DNA from: a virus
Reading direction: 5' to 3' (one strand)
Virus record (IMG/VR): IMGVR_UViG_3300042294_004070
Span: 1-39,982 of that record
DNA length: 39,982 nt
Numbering within the stretch: position 1 is the first letter of the stretch; the number at the start of each line of letters is the position of its first letter. Made by a program: the position numbers and the translations under genes. A model generated the notes under the pieces. The model was not told where the DNA came from, searched no databases, and saw only the letters and a program-made list of their open reading frames with translations. Shown piece by piece: positions 31,688 to 39,239 of this stretch.

Positions 31688-32799
31688 TATCCATTTATTA
31701 CCTTAAAGTAGTAACTATCATCAGAAACTACAGTTTGTCTATCAATTACGGTTTTAATCAAGAATTTATAATATCTCTCAGGTTCTAAACCATTCATGTA
31801 AATGGTAAAATAGTTACTTGTTGAATCGGCACTAATCTTAGTATAGGTAGTATCAAAATCAACTACATATTCATTAGTATCTAAATCTTTAATAGCATAA
31901 TATGATGCTGTAGGTAGGAAATAATTAGTGGTGTATATAGAGGCTGTTTGAAAAGTACGTGTAGGATATTTAGGACGAACATTTACTCTAATTTTAGCTA
32001 CACTCCCATTATTAAAATAACCAGAGTTATTAGGTAATGTAAGTTTAAAATCAGATGTAGATACTATACTTGCTGTTAATGATCCTGTTAATACAGTTGC
32101 AAAATCATTCCATTTAAACTCTAAACATGGAGGATAAATAGTGTGTGTATCTACAGAAAAATATTTTAATTCAAACGCTGATCCTGTACTAAATTCAAGT
32201 GAATCTTCTTTTTTAAGGATGAATCCATTATTATTAATAGTTCCGCTAACAAATAAATGTACAGCATTAGTTACATTTAAATCTATATCTTTAGATGTAA
32301 TATAATTAAAAGATTGAGATGTTACCGGGTTTAAAGTAGCTGATCCGGTATACCAGGTTCCTCCACCTGTTTGATTTAATGGGAATGAAGCTGTTACGTA
32401 TGTAGCAAAACTAGCACTTGTCCACGGAGAAGTACCAGCACTTAATCTATTAACCCAACTAACACCACTATCGTTAATAGGACTATCTAAATAGTGCCCT
32501 GTACCCATGTCCCAAGATCCTGAAATAGGATAAGCATATATGGTGTAATCTAAAGGAATGTTAGAAGCGTAGGCTAAAAATAATCGTAAATTTGCTTGCC
32601 AAGCGGTTCCTGTTATTTTATTACTAATAATATCAGTAATTTCAGTTTGTGAAAATTTTAGTACAGGACGGCTAGCATATACTGTTTGGTCATCAACAAT
32701 TGTTGAAATTTCTAAAATTTCATCCAGTCCAGTATTTGAACCAGAATATTGAGAATACAAAGTAGCATCCTTTTCAGGGAAAATTTTGTAGATAGCCAT
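31687..32799 (-). CDS. DNRLRE-like structural protein
   Basis: The 370-aa protein has the pattern of a DNRLRE domain in its first about 200 residues: F-P-E-K-D-A-T-L-Y-S, S-R-P-V-L-K-F, A-N-L-R-L-F-L-A-Y, and G-S-W-D-M-G-T-G-H-Y followed by G-V-S-W-V-N-R. DNRLRE domains are beta sandwiches of cell-surface proteins and some tails. The C-terminal part (I-R-V-N-V-R-P-K-Y-P-T-R-T-F ... E-P-E-R-Y-Y-K-F-L-I-K) looks like a fibronectin-type strand set. A role in host contact or wedge assembly is likely by position between gp6 and the long tail protein. It carries an exact pre-start element. Confidence 0.78.
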   Translation of the reverse strand: MAIYKIFPEKDATLYSQYSGSNTGLDEILEISTIVDDQTVYASRPVLKFSQTEITDIISNKITGTAWQANLRLFLAYASNIPLDYTIYAYPISGSWDMGTGHYLDSPINDSGVSWVNRLSAGTSPWTSASFATYVTASFPLNQTGGGTWYTGSATLNPVTSQSFNYITSKDIDLNVTNAVHLFVSGTINNNGFILKKEDSLEFSTGSAFELKYFSVDTHTIYPPCLEFKWNDFATVLTGSLTASIVSTSDFKLTLPNNSGYFNNGSVAKIRVNVRPKYPTRTFQTASIYTTNYFLPTASYYAIKDLDTNEYVVDFDTTYTKISADSTSNYFTIYMNGLEPERYYKFLIKTVIDRQTVVSDDSYYFKVING

Positions 32800-32802
32800 T
32801 TA

Positions 32803-32813
32803 TTATAAATATT
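32803..32813 (-). promoter_or_regulatory. AATATTTATAA pre-start element
   Basis: Exact 11-mer three bases before the ATG at 32799, between the gp6-like and DNRLRE-like genes. Confidence 0.55.
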
Positions 32814-32818
32814 TTGAA

Positions 32819-34678
32819 TTAAAAGGATACTACTCTTCCTTGAATATCACTATTAGGGTATTTTATTTCAAATACAGATGGATCAAGAGAAGGATATATA
32901 ATACCATTTTGGTTAGCTCCTACAATATCATATGCATATTGTGAGTAACCATTGATGATACCCGATTTATTTAATATTTCAATATTTTTTACAGATTGAA
33001 CTCCTTGAATTTTACTAAGTTCAACATAAAGGTCTTTTAATATAATAGGTTGGTTAATAGACCATTTATCAACATTAAAATAAGTTTTTAATGCTTCTAC
33101 ACAGTTAATTAATACCTCATTGCTATTAAAATTAGGAAGTACTATAATATCAAAATTTACACCTACATTTATAACATAAGCATCTCTAATACGAATAGAA
33201 TCATTAATCATTCTATATTCGTATAAGTAGGTTTGTAAATTACTTTTAACAGTGTTAGAAACAGTAGTTAAATTATTATTAGCATTATATCCTAAAACAT
33301 ATATATCTAATACTGAGGGTGTTTCTCCGGGTTGTAAGTTTTCAATTTTTACAGGTTCAGCATATGCTTTAGCAATAGAACCATAATTAGAAGGCATTGA
33401 TAGTGCTCTTACTAAATAATCAGCTTGGGTTACGTTACGTAATTGTGTTTGAAAAGACATTAATGAATTTTGTCTAATTTCCTCTAAATTATCACCATCT
33501 GATCCTCCTGAGGCGGCTTCAGTATTATTAACAGCAATAGTACTAAAAATATAATTTGCGGTAGTTTGGTTTAGATTATTATTGATAAATAATACATTAT
33601 TCGTGTTTATTAGCGCGTTTAACGTATTAGAATCTATGTTTGATGATACCCCGCCACCTACTAAATATCTTACAGTTAACGTGGTATTTGCAGGGGCAAT
33701 ACCATAAGTATCTGTTTGGAGGAAGTTAGTAGGATCAAAAGCTGTAAATAATTTACTTTGTTTATATGGTAATCCTAAACCAACATTATTTGAATTAGGT
33801 ATAATTATCTCATCAACATCTGATGTAGTTCCTGATCCAAATTGGATTTGCATATTACCTGTAGAGGTAAAGCGAGTAACAAAACGTCTTGGTGTTTTTC
33901 TTAATCTTAATAAATAAGGAGCATCGGTATCTTGGTAAGTATTAGGATCATTAGTATTAGTATTTTTAATACTTTCATAAATCATTTCTTGACCTAAATA
34001 AGGTACTTCATACCATGTATTACCATCAGTATCCGTAATATCTAATATTTGTAAAATATTATCATCAACTAAATTAACTGTTTGAAAAGATTCAGGAGTT
34101 CCGAATGTAAAACTAGTAGATTTAATTTGAGCCGATATAGCTTGTCTAGTTTTCTTTAAAAGAAAATACTGAGGATTTCCTCCGGATGTTTGGTATACTG
34201 TTATTTCAGTAGGATCAGTTGAACTAGAAACAGCAAAATTAATATTATCTTGAACTAAGAAAAAAATACTATTATTGGTTGATGATCTGATTTGAGTATT
34301 TTCAGTAAATTGTAAACAATAACTATAATCCGGTACATATACTGTATTATCTAATACAGAGGGTAATTGTTGGTAAAAATCAATATCAACAGTTGCTGCT
34401 TTAGTTACTTTAGGTCTGTAACCTAACATATAAGCTAAAGTATATATATTTTCAGATTGGCGAGCATATTGAATAAAGGTTTCTTGAATCTGATTGTCTA
34501 AGTAAAAAGACATAACATCTCCTACGTAAGCAGCCATCTCCATAAACATCATCCCGGGTGATGAAGGGCTGAAGTCGTTATAGGTTGTGGGGAAATAGGT
34601 TTTAGCATAATCAACCAATAAGTTTTTTAACCCTTGGAAATCCCTATTAAAATATTTTATATCTTTAGTCTCAGCCAT
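32819..34678 (-). CDS. 6: Baseplate wedge protein, T4 gp6-like (baseplate J family)
   Basis: The 619-aa protein begins with the hallmark of cyanophage/T4-type gp6: F-N-R-D-F-Q-G-L-K-N-L-L-V-D-Y, then Y-N-D-F-S-P-S-S-P-G, M-M-F-M-E-M-A-A-Y-V-G-D, Y-L-D-N-Q-I-Q-E-T-F, and L-A-Y-M-L-G-Y-R-P. The middle contains a baseplate-J-type core (TVRYLVGGG ... ASGGSDGDNLEEIRQN ... TQADYLVRALSMP), and the C-terminus ends in a V-G-V-N-F-D-I ferredoxin-like repeat. The gp6 dimer forms the iris that holds the wedges together and opens during sheath contraction. It overlaps the upstream gp25-like gene by eight bases, the same gene order as in many contractile tails (25-6). Confidence 0.92.
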   Translation of the reverse strand: MAETKDIKYFNRDFQGLKNLLVDYAKTYFPTTYNDFSPSSPGMMFMEMAAYVGDVMSFYLDNQIQETFIQYARQSENIYTLAYMLGYRPKVTKAATVDIDFYQQLPSVLDNTVYVPDYSYCLQFTENTQIRSSTNNSIFFLVQDNINFAVSSSTDPTEITVYQTSGGNPQYFLLKKTRQAISAQIKSTSFTFGTPESFQTVNLVDDNILQILDITDTDGNTWYEVPYLGQEMIYESIKNTNTNDPNTYQDTDAPYLLRLRKTPRRFVTRFTSTGNMQIQFGSGTTSDVDEIIIPNSNNVGLGLPYKQSKLFTAFDPTNFLQTDTYGIAPANTTLTVRYLVGGGVSSNIDSNTLNALINTNNVLFINNNLNQTTANYIFSTIAVNNTEAASGGSDGDNLEEIRQNSLMSFQTQLRNVTQADYLVRALSMPSNYGSIAKAYAEPVKIENLQPGETPSVLDIYVLGYNANNNLTTVSNTVKSNLQTYLYEYRMINDSIRIRDAYVINVGVNFDIIVLPNFNSNEVLINCVEALKTYFNVDKWSINQPIILKDLYVELSKIQGVQSVKNIEILNKSGIINGYSQYAYDIVGANQNGIIYPSLDPSVFEIKYPNSDIQGRVVSF

Positions 34679-35081
34679 TGCTTAAATTTATTTGTAAATT
34701 ATCAGTGATACCTGTGTTGATTATAGAATAGTTAATATCTACAAAAACAGTATTATAATCATAACTAGGTATAATTTGAACAATTGCTTTTATACTAGGA
34801 AAATAAGTAACAATATCATTTTCAATTTTAGAGGCTAAATCATTAATATCATCATTAACAATATGTTCAAATATATATTTTCTAATCCCAGCACCAAATG
34901 TAGGATAAAAGAGTCTTTCACCTGGGTTGGTTAGTAGGTAATTAATTAGATTATTCCTAATAGCATCTTTAGTAATATATGTGGAAGAAAATACCGAAGG
35001 GGCATTAAATGGTAAAGCCACACCTACCGCTTTACGGGGATATTGGTCTATTGGAAATATTTTCTTCGCACCAAAAGCCAT
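34671..35081 (-). CDS. 25: Baseplate wedge protein, T4 gp25-like (GPW/gp25 family)
   Basis: The 136-aa protein has the gp25 signature N52-P-G-E-R-L-F-Y-P-T-F-G-A-G-I-R-K-Y-I-F-E72 with the conserved helix-strand pattern on both sides. In T4, gp25 sits at the inner baseplate, binds gp6 and gp53, and starts the sheath. The length is normal (T4 gp25 is 132 aa). Despite the old 'lysozyme' label of this family no catalytic role is expected. It overlaps gp6 at its end and the preceding 122-aa gene by one base. Confidence 0.95.
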   Translation of the reverse strand: MAFGAKKIFPIDQYPRKAVGVALPFNAPSVFSSTYITKDAIRNNLINYLLTNPGERLFYPTFGAGIRKYIFEHIVNDDINDLASKIENDIVTYFPSIKAIVQIIPSYDYNTVFVDINYSIINTGITDNLQINLSNG

Positions 35082-35449
35082 TATTTAGTATTTATTAATC
35101 CCATAATTTGATCTAAACCTAAATCTCCAGGATGAAGTGTACCTTCAATTCCTGCTGATACTCCACTAGGTACATAAGTTCCTTGGGTTATTGGGTTTGA
35201 AGTATTCATAGAAATAGTTTCAGTTCCCGGTTTAAAATCACTCATCATCTGTGAGTATAATGATCTAGATTGGTTGATTTGTGAGGCGGTAGAAGTACCG
35301 GTGATGGCTTCAGTTACAGTTCCAAAACCTGTTCCAACGGGAGCCATTTTAGGTGCACGGACAGCTTCTAAAAGAATTTCTTTTAATTCTTCTTGAATAG
35401 CTTCTCTTACTGCATCTTTAATAATTTTTTTAAAATCTGTTGGTTTCAT
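35081..35449 (-). CDS. Small baseplate-region protein with amphipathic N-terminal helix
   Basis: The 122-aa protein starts with one long helix (FKKIIKDAVREAIQEELKEI, then LLEAVRAPK) and continues as a low-complexity Gly/Ser/Thr region (residues about 35-105). It ends with a short helix (LGLDQIMGLINTK). The helix is strongly amphipathic and suits docking into another baseplate subunit. The function is unknown. It lies directly before gp25 and shares one base with it. An exact AATATTTATAA element is six bases upstream. Confidence 0.72.
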   Translation of the reverse strand: MKPTDFKKIIKDAVREAIQEELKEILLEAVRAPKMAPVGTGFGTVTEAITGTSTASQINQSRSLYSQMMSDFKPGTETISMNTSNPITQGTYVPSGVSAGIEGTLHPGDLGLDQIMGLINTK

Positions 35450-35455
35450 TGTTTA

Positions 35456-35466
35456 TTATAAATATT
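35456..35466 (-). promoter_or_regulatory. AATATTTATAA pre-start element
   Basis: Exact 11-mer six bases before the ATG at 35449 and just after the stop of the 413-aa gene. Confidence 0.55.
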
Positions 35467-35469
35467 TAT

Positions 35470-36711
35470 TTAATCTGCTTTTAAATTATCTCTATCAATT
35501 ACTAATTTTAATTCATCAATTAATGTTTGGTTATCTAAAGTAAATGATAGTTGTGTTTCAATCAATTTAACTCCACTTTTATTTATTCCCAAAGCTCGTT
35601 TACGTACTAAGTTATTACTAAAAGATACCTCTTCTATTACAAATGTAAATCCTTTATAAGTAGAATCATTATTATCATTATTTAATTGTTTAGTAACATC
35701 TGTTAATGAAGTAGATACATTTAATAAATTAGCATTAGGATCACAAAGTAAGATTATAATATCTAATATAGCTAATAAATTTACAACTGTTTTAATATAT
35801 CCACTAGTAATAGTTAAAGGCATAGCGGCTGAATCAAAAATTGCTTTTAATTTAGCTAATCTTGGAGAGCCATCAGTTGTATATAATATAGATAATTTAG
35901 TTGATAATAAGTCGTTTAAAGTAGAAGTAATAATACCAGGAATACCGGGCGGGGCAGGTATAAATTTAGCGGCTAATGAGGTTGCTTTACTAGCAATATC
36001 TAAAGTTTCAACTAAAGTTAAACTAATATTATATGTGGATAATTGGGCATTTAACGAGGTATTAAACGAATCTAAACGGTTTCCTATACCATTTAAATTA
36101 TTTGTTAACCGGTTTCGTAAAATAATAACTTGATCTAATTTTTCTTTAGGAGGGCATAAATCTAATAAAGTTTTAGGATCAACAGTACCATTTACTATAT
36201 TTTTAATAAAATCAGGATCAGTACCTAGTCTATCAGCATTTTTTAATCCTAAGTCTTTAATATATGAAATTATTTGAGGTTGAAATTGATTAAATAGGGT
36301 TAATCCTAATTTTAAAATTAATTGTCCAAATTTAGCCGATCCTTTAGCTTTTTGATTTTCAGGTACAGATTGTTCGACAACTTTTAGATTTTGTTGTTCT
36401 CTAACTAATTCAATATTTTCTTTATCGCGTTGAGCTGCTTTTTCTTGTCTTCGTTGTTGTATTTGTTCAGGGGTTTCTTTAGGAGTAGGTAAAACTTTAT
36501 TTATAATAGTGGGAATTGTTTGAGAGATATAATATCCATTAATTATTTCATCTGCTATCATATCAAGATTAGATATAGATGGATCTCTTTGAAATAATAT
36601 ATTTAAATCAGAATCTAATAAAGTACCAATGGTTTTACCCATTCCAACACTTTTAAAAGTAATATAATTACCATTAGAAAGTTCATAATATGGTGGTTGT
36701 GGAGTTGGCAT
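35470..36711 (-). CDS. Baseplate-region protein, helical, unknown
   Basis: The 413-aa protein has a short beta-rich N-terminus (YYELSNGNYITF), a charged helix rich in Gln/Arg/Lys (residues about 75-125), and then a long helical region with hydrophobic stretches (TVVNLLAILDIIILLCD near residue 320). The C-terminus returns to beta strands (FTFVIEEVSFSNNL ... LIETQLSFTLDN). It could be a hub or tape-measure-associated protein, but it is too short for a tape measure and I find no diagnostic motif. It overlaps the spike gene's stop by one base. Confidence 0.72.
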   Translation of the reverse strand: MPTPQPPYYELSNGNYITFKSVGMGKTIGTLLDSDLNILFQRDPSISNLDMIADEIINGYYISQTIPTIINKVLPTPKETPEQIQQRRQEKAAQRDKENIELVREQQNLKVVEQSVPENQKAKGSAKFGQLILKLGLTLFNQFQPQIISYIKDLGLKNADRLGTDPDFIKNIVNGTVDPKTLLDLCPPKEKLDQVIILRNRLTNNLNGIGNRLDSFNTSLNAQLSTYNISLTLVETLDIASKATSLAAKFIPAPPGIPGIITSTLNDLLSTKLSILYTTDGSPRLAKLKAIFDSAAMPLTITSGYIKTVVNLLAILDIIILLCDPNANLLNVSTSLTDVTKQLNNDNNDSTYKGFTFVIEEVSFSNNLVRKRALGINKSGVKLIETQLSFTLDNQTLIDELKLVIDRDNLKAD

Positions 36712-37865
36712 TATACAGTATAAATATCGTCAGACAAGATATTAGAGGTATTAACTTTCCCTAAAGCATTTTTTAAAGTTTCAGCAGCAGCTACAATAGC
36801 GGCTAATTGTGTTCCCGAAGGTTGAGAAATTTGAGAAGAGCATATAGATGCAAAGGTATTTAATGCTGTTATTAGAGTGTCTAATTGAGCTTTTAAAGTA
36901 TTACCCAATACAACTTTTTCAGTAGCATTTTTACTACCTAAATATACTTTAGATGATTCTAATATAATATCACCTGGGGTGTCTAAATTTATAGAATCAT
37001 ATGCATTTAAATTGATAGATTTATTAGAACTAAATAAAATATGGTCATCATCAGTAGCAAATAATAATCTCCCAGACTTTAAAATAACTTGGGGTTTATT
37101 ATATTGAGAAGGAGTTATAGGGGGAGCAGAATAACTATTATACGATGATCGAATAAATCCATCTAACTCAGGTAATTTTTGTGTAGTAGTAAGATAAATA
37201 GATGATTTATCTCGGTTAATATTTTCTTCTATAGGTAAAAATCCAACAGATCCAGCATTAACGGGTTGACCATTACGTATAATGATAATAGGATCACCAT
37301 TTATGCCATCTTTAGACCAATTATTATAAAATGATCCACTTACAACAGTTGAACCAAATCTAATAGAATTACCAAATCTACCTTCAATTATTACATCACC
37401 CTCGTATTTAGTTAAGGGTTTAATATTTGATTGTTCAGTAAATGTATTTCCTAAATTTATATCTGTAGATCCATCTTGTACTCGCCTAACCGATCCTAAA
37501 GAGGTTTGTTGGTAATCCTGTTTTTGTGAATCCGGAATATTAGTATCAGAAAATATATTAGGAATAGCATTATGGTGAGGACTATTCCAAACATTTATAG
37601 GAGAAACATAATATGCACTTTGTCTATTTACATTATTCTGAGTATCAGGATTAGGTAAAAAGATAATGTATATTAATTCATTTTTTAAAGGGTAATTAGA
37701 AATATTAGAAAAATACGATTTAGCAAATCCTAAAGCACCATATTTATTATTTTTTATTTCTTTATATACAACGGTACCAATCCCGTTATAACCTCCTACA
37801 GTATTAAAATACGTACTGTTTTCATTTAAAACAATATCTACTACTACTGCTGGGATGTAATTCAT
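36711..37865 (-). CDS. Baseplate hub/tail spike protein (OB-fold plus beta-helix)
   Basis: The 384-aa protein has an OB-fold-like N-terminus (AVVVDIVLNE, IGTVVYKEI, NELIYIIFLPN) as in T4 gp5 and other central spikes. A strongly beta middle follows (Y-E-G-D-V-I-I-E-G-R-F-G-N-S-I-R-F-G-S) and then a repetitive beta segment (SINLNAYDSINLDTPGDI, then ILESSKVYLG) of the kind that forms the triple-stranded spike. A C-terminal helical region follows. The E-G-D ... G-R-F-G-N-S-I-R-F-G block is the phrase seen at spike base regions of many T4-related phages. No lysozyme domain is inserted, unlike T4 gp5. It is joined to the 114-aa gene by a one-base overlap. Confidence 0.85.
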   Translation of the reverse strand: MNYIPAVVVDIVLNENSTYFNTVGGYNGIGTVVYKEIKNNKYGALGFAKSYFSNISNYPLKNELIYIIFLPNPDTQNNVNRQSAYYVSPINVWNSPHHNAIPNIFSDTNIPDSQKQDYQQTSLGSVRRVQDGSTDINLGNTFTEQSNIKPLTKYEGDVIIEGRFGNSIRFGSTVVSGSFYNNWSKDGINGDPIIIIRNGQPVNAGSVGFLPIEENINRDKSSIYLTTTQKLPELDGFIRSSYNSYSAPPITPSQYNKPQVILKSGRLLFATDDDHILFSSNKSINLNAYDSINLDTPGDIILESSKVYLGSKNATEKVVLGNTLKAQLDTLITALNTFASICSSQISQPSGTQLAAIVAAAETLKNALGKVNTSNILSDDIYTV

Positions 37866-38209
37866 TATTTTTCAGGTTTTTGGATTTTATTTATTTCATC
37901 CATTAGTTGTTTTTTTTCCTCATCACTAATAGCTACAGATCCATCACCATTGGATGCACTATTTTGCATAGCGCGTTGAACAATAGCGGCTAATTTAATT
38001 AAATGTTCATCGTTTTTAATACCAATTTCCATGTATTCCTTAATTAAGGGAACAATTAACGTAGCATCACCAATATCATTAATAAGAGGTTTTAATTCAG
38101 CTATTAAAGCAGATACTTGTTGTTCTTTCTTTTTGGAATTATTATATATCTCCTCCATAATATTGGAGAATGATTTTTTACCAAAAACTTTAACATCAAA
38201 ATTAGACAT
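37865..38209 (-). CDS. Small helical baseplate-region protein
   Basis: The 114-aa protein starts M-S-N-F-D-V-K-V-F-G-K-K-S-F-S, followed by helices (EEIYNNSKKKEQQVSALIAE, L-I-N-D-I-G-D-A-T-L-I-V-P-L-I-K-E-Y). The pattern recurs upstream of spike genes in related environmental phages, without known function. It may be an assembly partner of the spike or hub. The leader-like M-x-N-F-D-x-K resembles the MDNFDLK leaders, but no (L/I)-x-E site follows at the same place, so I do not count it as cargo. A copy of the pre-start element lies 12 bases upstream. Confidence 0.72.
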   Translation of the reverse strand: MSNFDVKVFGKKSFSNIMEEIYNNSKKKEQQVSALIAELKPLINDIGDATLIVPLIKEYMEIGIKNDEHLIKLAAIVQRAMQNSASNGDGSVAISDEEKKQLMDEINKIQKPEK

Positions 38210-38221
38210 AATAAATATATA

Positions 38222-38232
38222 TTATAAATATA
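38222..38232 (-). promoter_or_regulatory. Pre-start element, variant TATATTTATAA
   Basis: Ten of eleven bases match, 12 bases before the ATG at 38209. It heads the baseplate unit directly behind the sigma-factor gene. Confidence 0.5.
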
Positions 38233-38239
38233 AAATTAA

Positions 38240-38965
38240 TTAAAATTTTACATAACCATGTTCCAAATAAAAAACATAACCTTCTTTAAATATAGAATGT
38301 AATTTTTTAGAAACTTTAGTAATGTGTGATGTTTTAATATCTACCATCTCACGAATATAAATGTATAATGCTTTTTTATTAAAAATATTCAAATTTTCAC
38401 GTTTACGAAATAATTCTAAAACAGCATCAGCAACTTGTGCATCTTCAGCTTTAGGAAACAATTCAAATAAATTTTCATTACAATATATTAAATACTCATC
38501 CATAAAATTAGAAAGTCGATCACTATGATTTCCCTCACCCTCAAATACTTCAGTTGTATATATCAATGACGAATTAGAATTATTAGTATTTTCATCATCA
38601 TTTTTAAAAATTTCAATATCTAAATGGTCTATTTTCTTCTTATAATTTTTAGTATTATTAAATATAAGATAACGTTTAGCAATTGTTCCAAAGTAAGAAT
38701 AAGCTTTAGCTCCTTTTTCTGGGTTAAATAGGTGCATTTTAGAGGTTAAAAATATAATAACCTCGTGTTGTAAATCTTCAATATTCTCTACTTCAGTATG
38801 ATAAAATTTAAACGTGTGAATAATATTTTCCGTTAATTTAAAAAACGAACGATATATTCTATCATTATATAGTTTTGAGCGGTACTCAAAATCTGTAGAG
38901 TTATTGTATTCAACAATAGCAGCTTCAGTATCTTTAGTAAAATAAGGTGTTGATTTTTTCTTCAT
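38240..38965 (-). CDS. 55: Late-transcription sigma factor, T4 gp55-like
   Basis: The 241-aa protein matches T4/cyanophage gp55: T-P-Y-F-T-K-D-T-E-A-A-I-V-E-Y-N at the N-terminus, then Y-R-S-F-F-K-L-T-E-N-I-I-H-T-F-K-F-Y, E-D-L-Q-H-E-V-I-I-F-L, F-N-P-E-K-G-A-K-A-Y-S-Y-F-G-T-I-A-K-R-Y-L, and N-Y-K-K-K. These correspond to sigma region 2, which binds core polymerase and melts the -10. The acidic mid-region (NDDENTNNSNSS) is a linker. With host RNA polymerase it would direct late genes such as the tail genes that follow. In T4 the target is TATAAATA. In this window the coding strand before many genes shows the inverse, TATTTATA. It overlaps the upstream small gene by ATGA. Confidence 0.92.
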   Translation of the reverse strand: MKKKSTPYFTKDTEAAIVEYNNSTDFEYRSKLYNDRIYRSFFKLTENIIHTFKFYHTEVENIEDLQHEVIIFLTSKMHLFNPEKGAKAYSYFGTIAKRYLIFNNTKNYKKKIDHLDIEIFKNDDENTNNSNSSLIYTTEVFEGEGNHSDRLSNFMDEYLIYCNENLFELFPKAEDAQVADAVLELFRKRENLNIFNKKALYIYIREMVDIKTSHITKVSKKLHSIFKEGYVFYLEHGYVKF

Positions 38966-39237
38966 TTTTTAATTTCAAATTTTTCTAACTCATTTGATAA
39001 ATTTTTAATTTCTTGAAAAAACCAACCAATTTCATCATCCGAACTAAAAGTACCTTTTTCATCAATTTTTTTAATATGATTATTACAGTACTTAATAGTT
39101 TCACTTAAACCATCAACGTATTTCTGTTGAGAAGAAACAATATCTTCTAATCTTTCGTTTTTCTTTAAAAGATTAACAGTCGTATACACAAATATACATG
39201 TTAATATAGTTACAATATTTAATAAAATTAAAGCCAT
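38962..39237 (-). CDS. Small membrane-anchored coiled-coil protein
   Basis: The 91-aa protein has one N-terminal membrane segment (residues about 2-24, LILLNIVTILTCIFVYTTV) followed by a charged helical region with coiled-coil character (LEDIVSSQQKYVDGLSETI). A segment K-G-T-F-S-S-D-D-E-I-G-W-F-F-Q-E-I-K, which I recognise from small proteins in related phages, comes next. The topology would be inner-membrane anchor with a cytoplasmic coil. The function is unknown. Position between an HD hydrolase and the late sigma factor suggests an early or middle gene. Confidence 0.75.
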   Translation of the reverse strand: MALILLNIVTILTCIFVYTTVNLLKKNERLEDIVSSQQKYVDGLSETIKYCNNHIKKIDEKGTFSSDDEIGWFFQEIKNLSNELEKFEIKK

Positions 39238-39239
39238 TT

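Noticed and set aside
37865-38209. 114-aa protein as a member of the MDNFDLK leader family
   Set aside because: It starts MSNFDVKVF, similar by eye, but has no (L/I)-x-E at residues 9-18 and no E-I-K motif, and it lies in the baseplate cluster.
2393-38232. T4 late promoters (TATAAATA) driving plus-strand transcription
   Set aside because: The string TATAAATA is on the plus strand at these sites, but no plus-strand gene follows any of them and the sites are fixed to minus-strand start codons. I treat them as elements of the minus strand.
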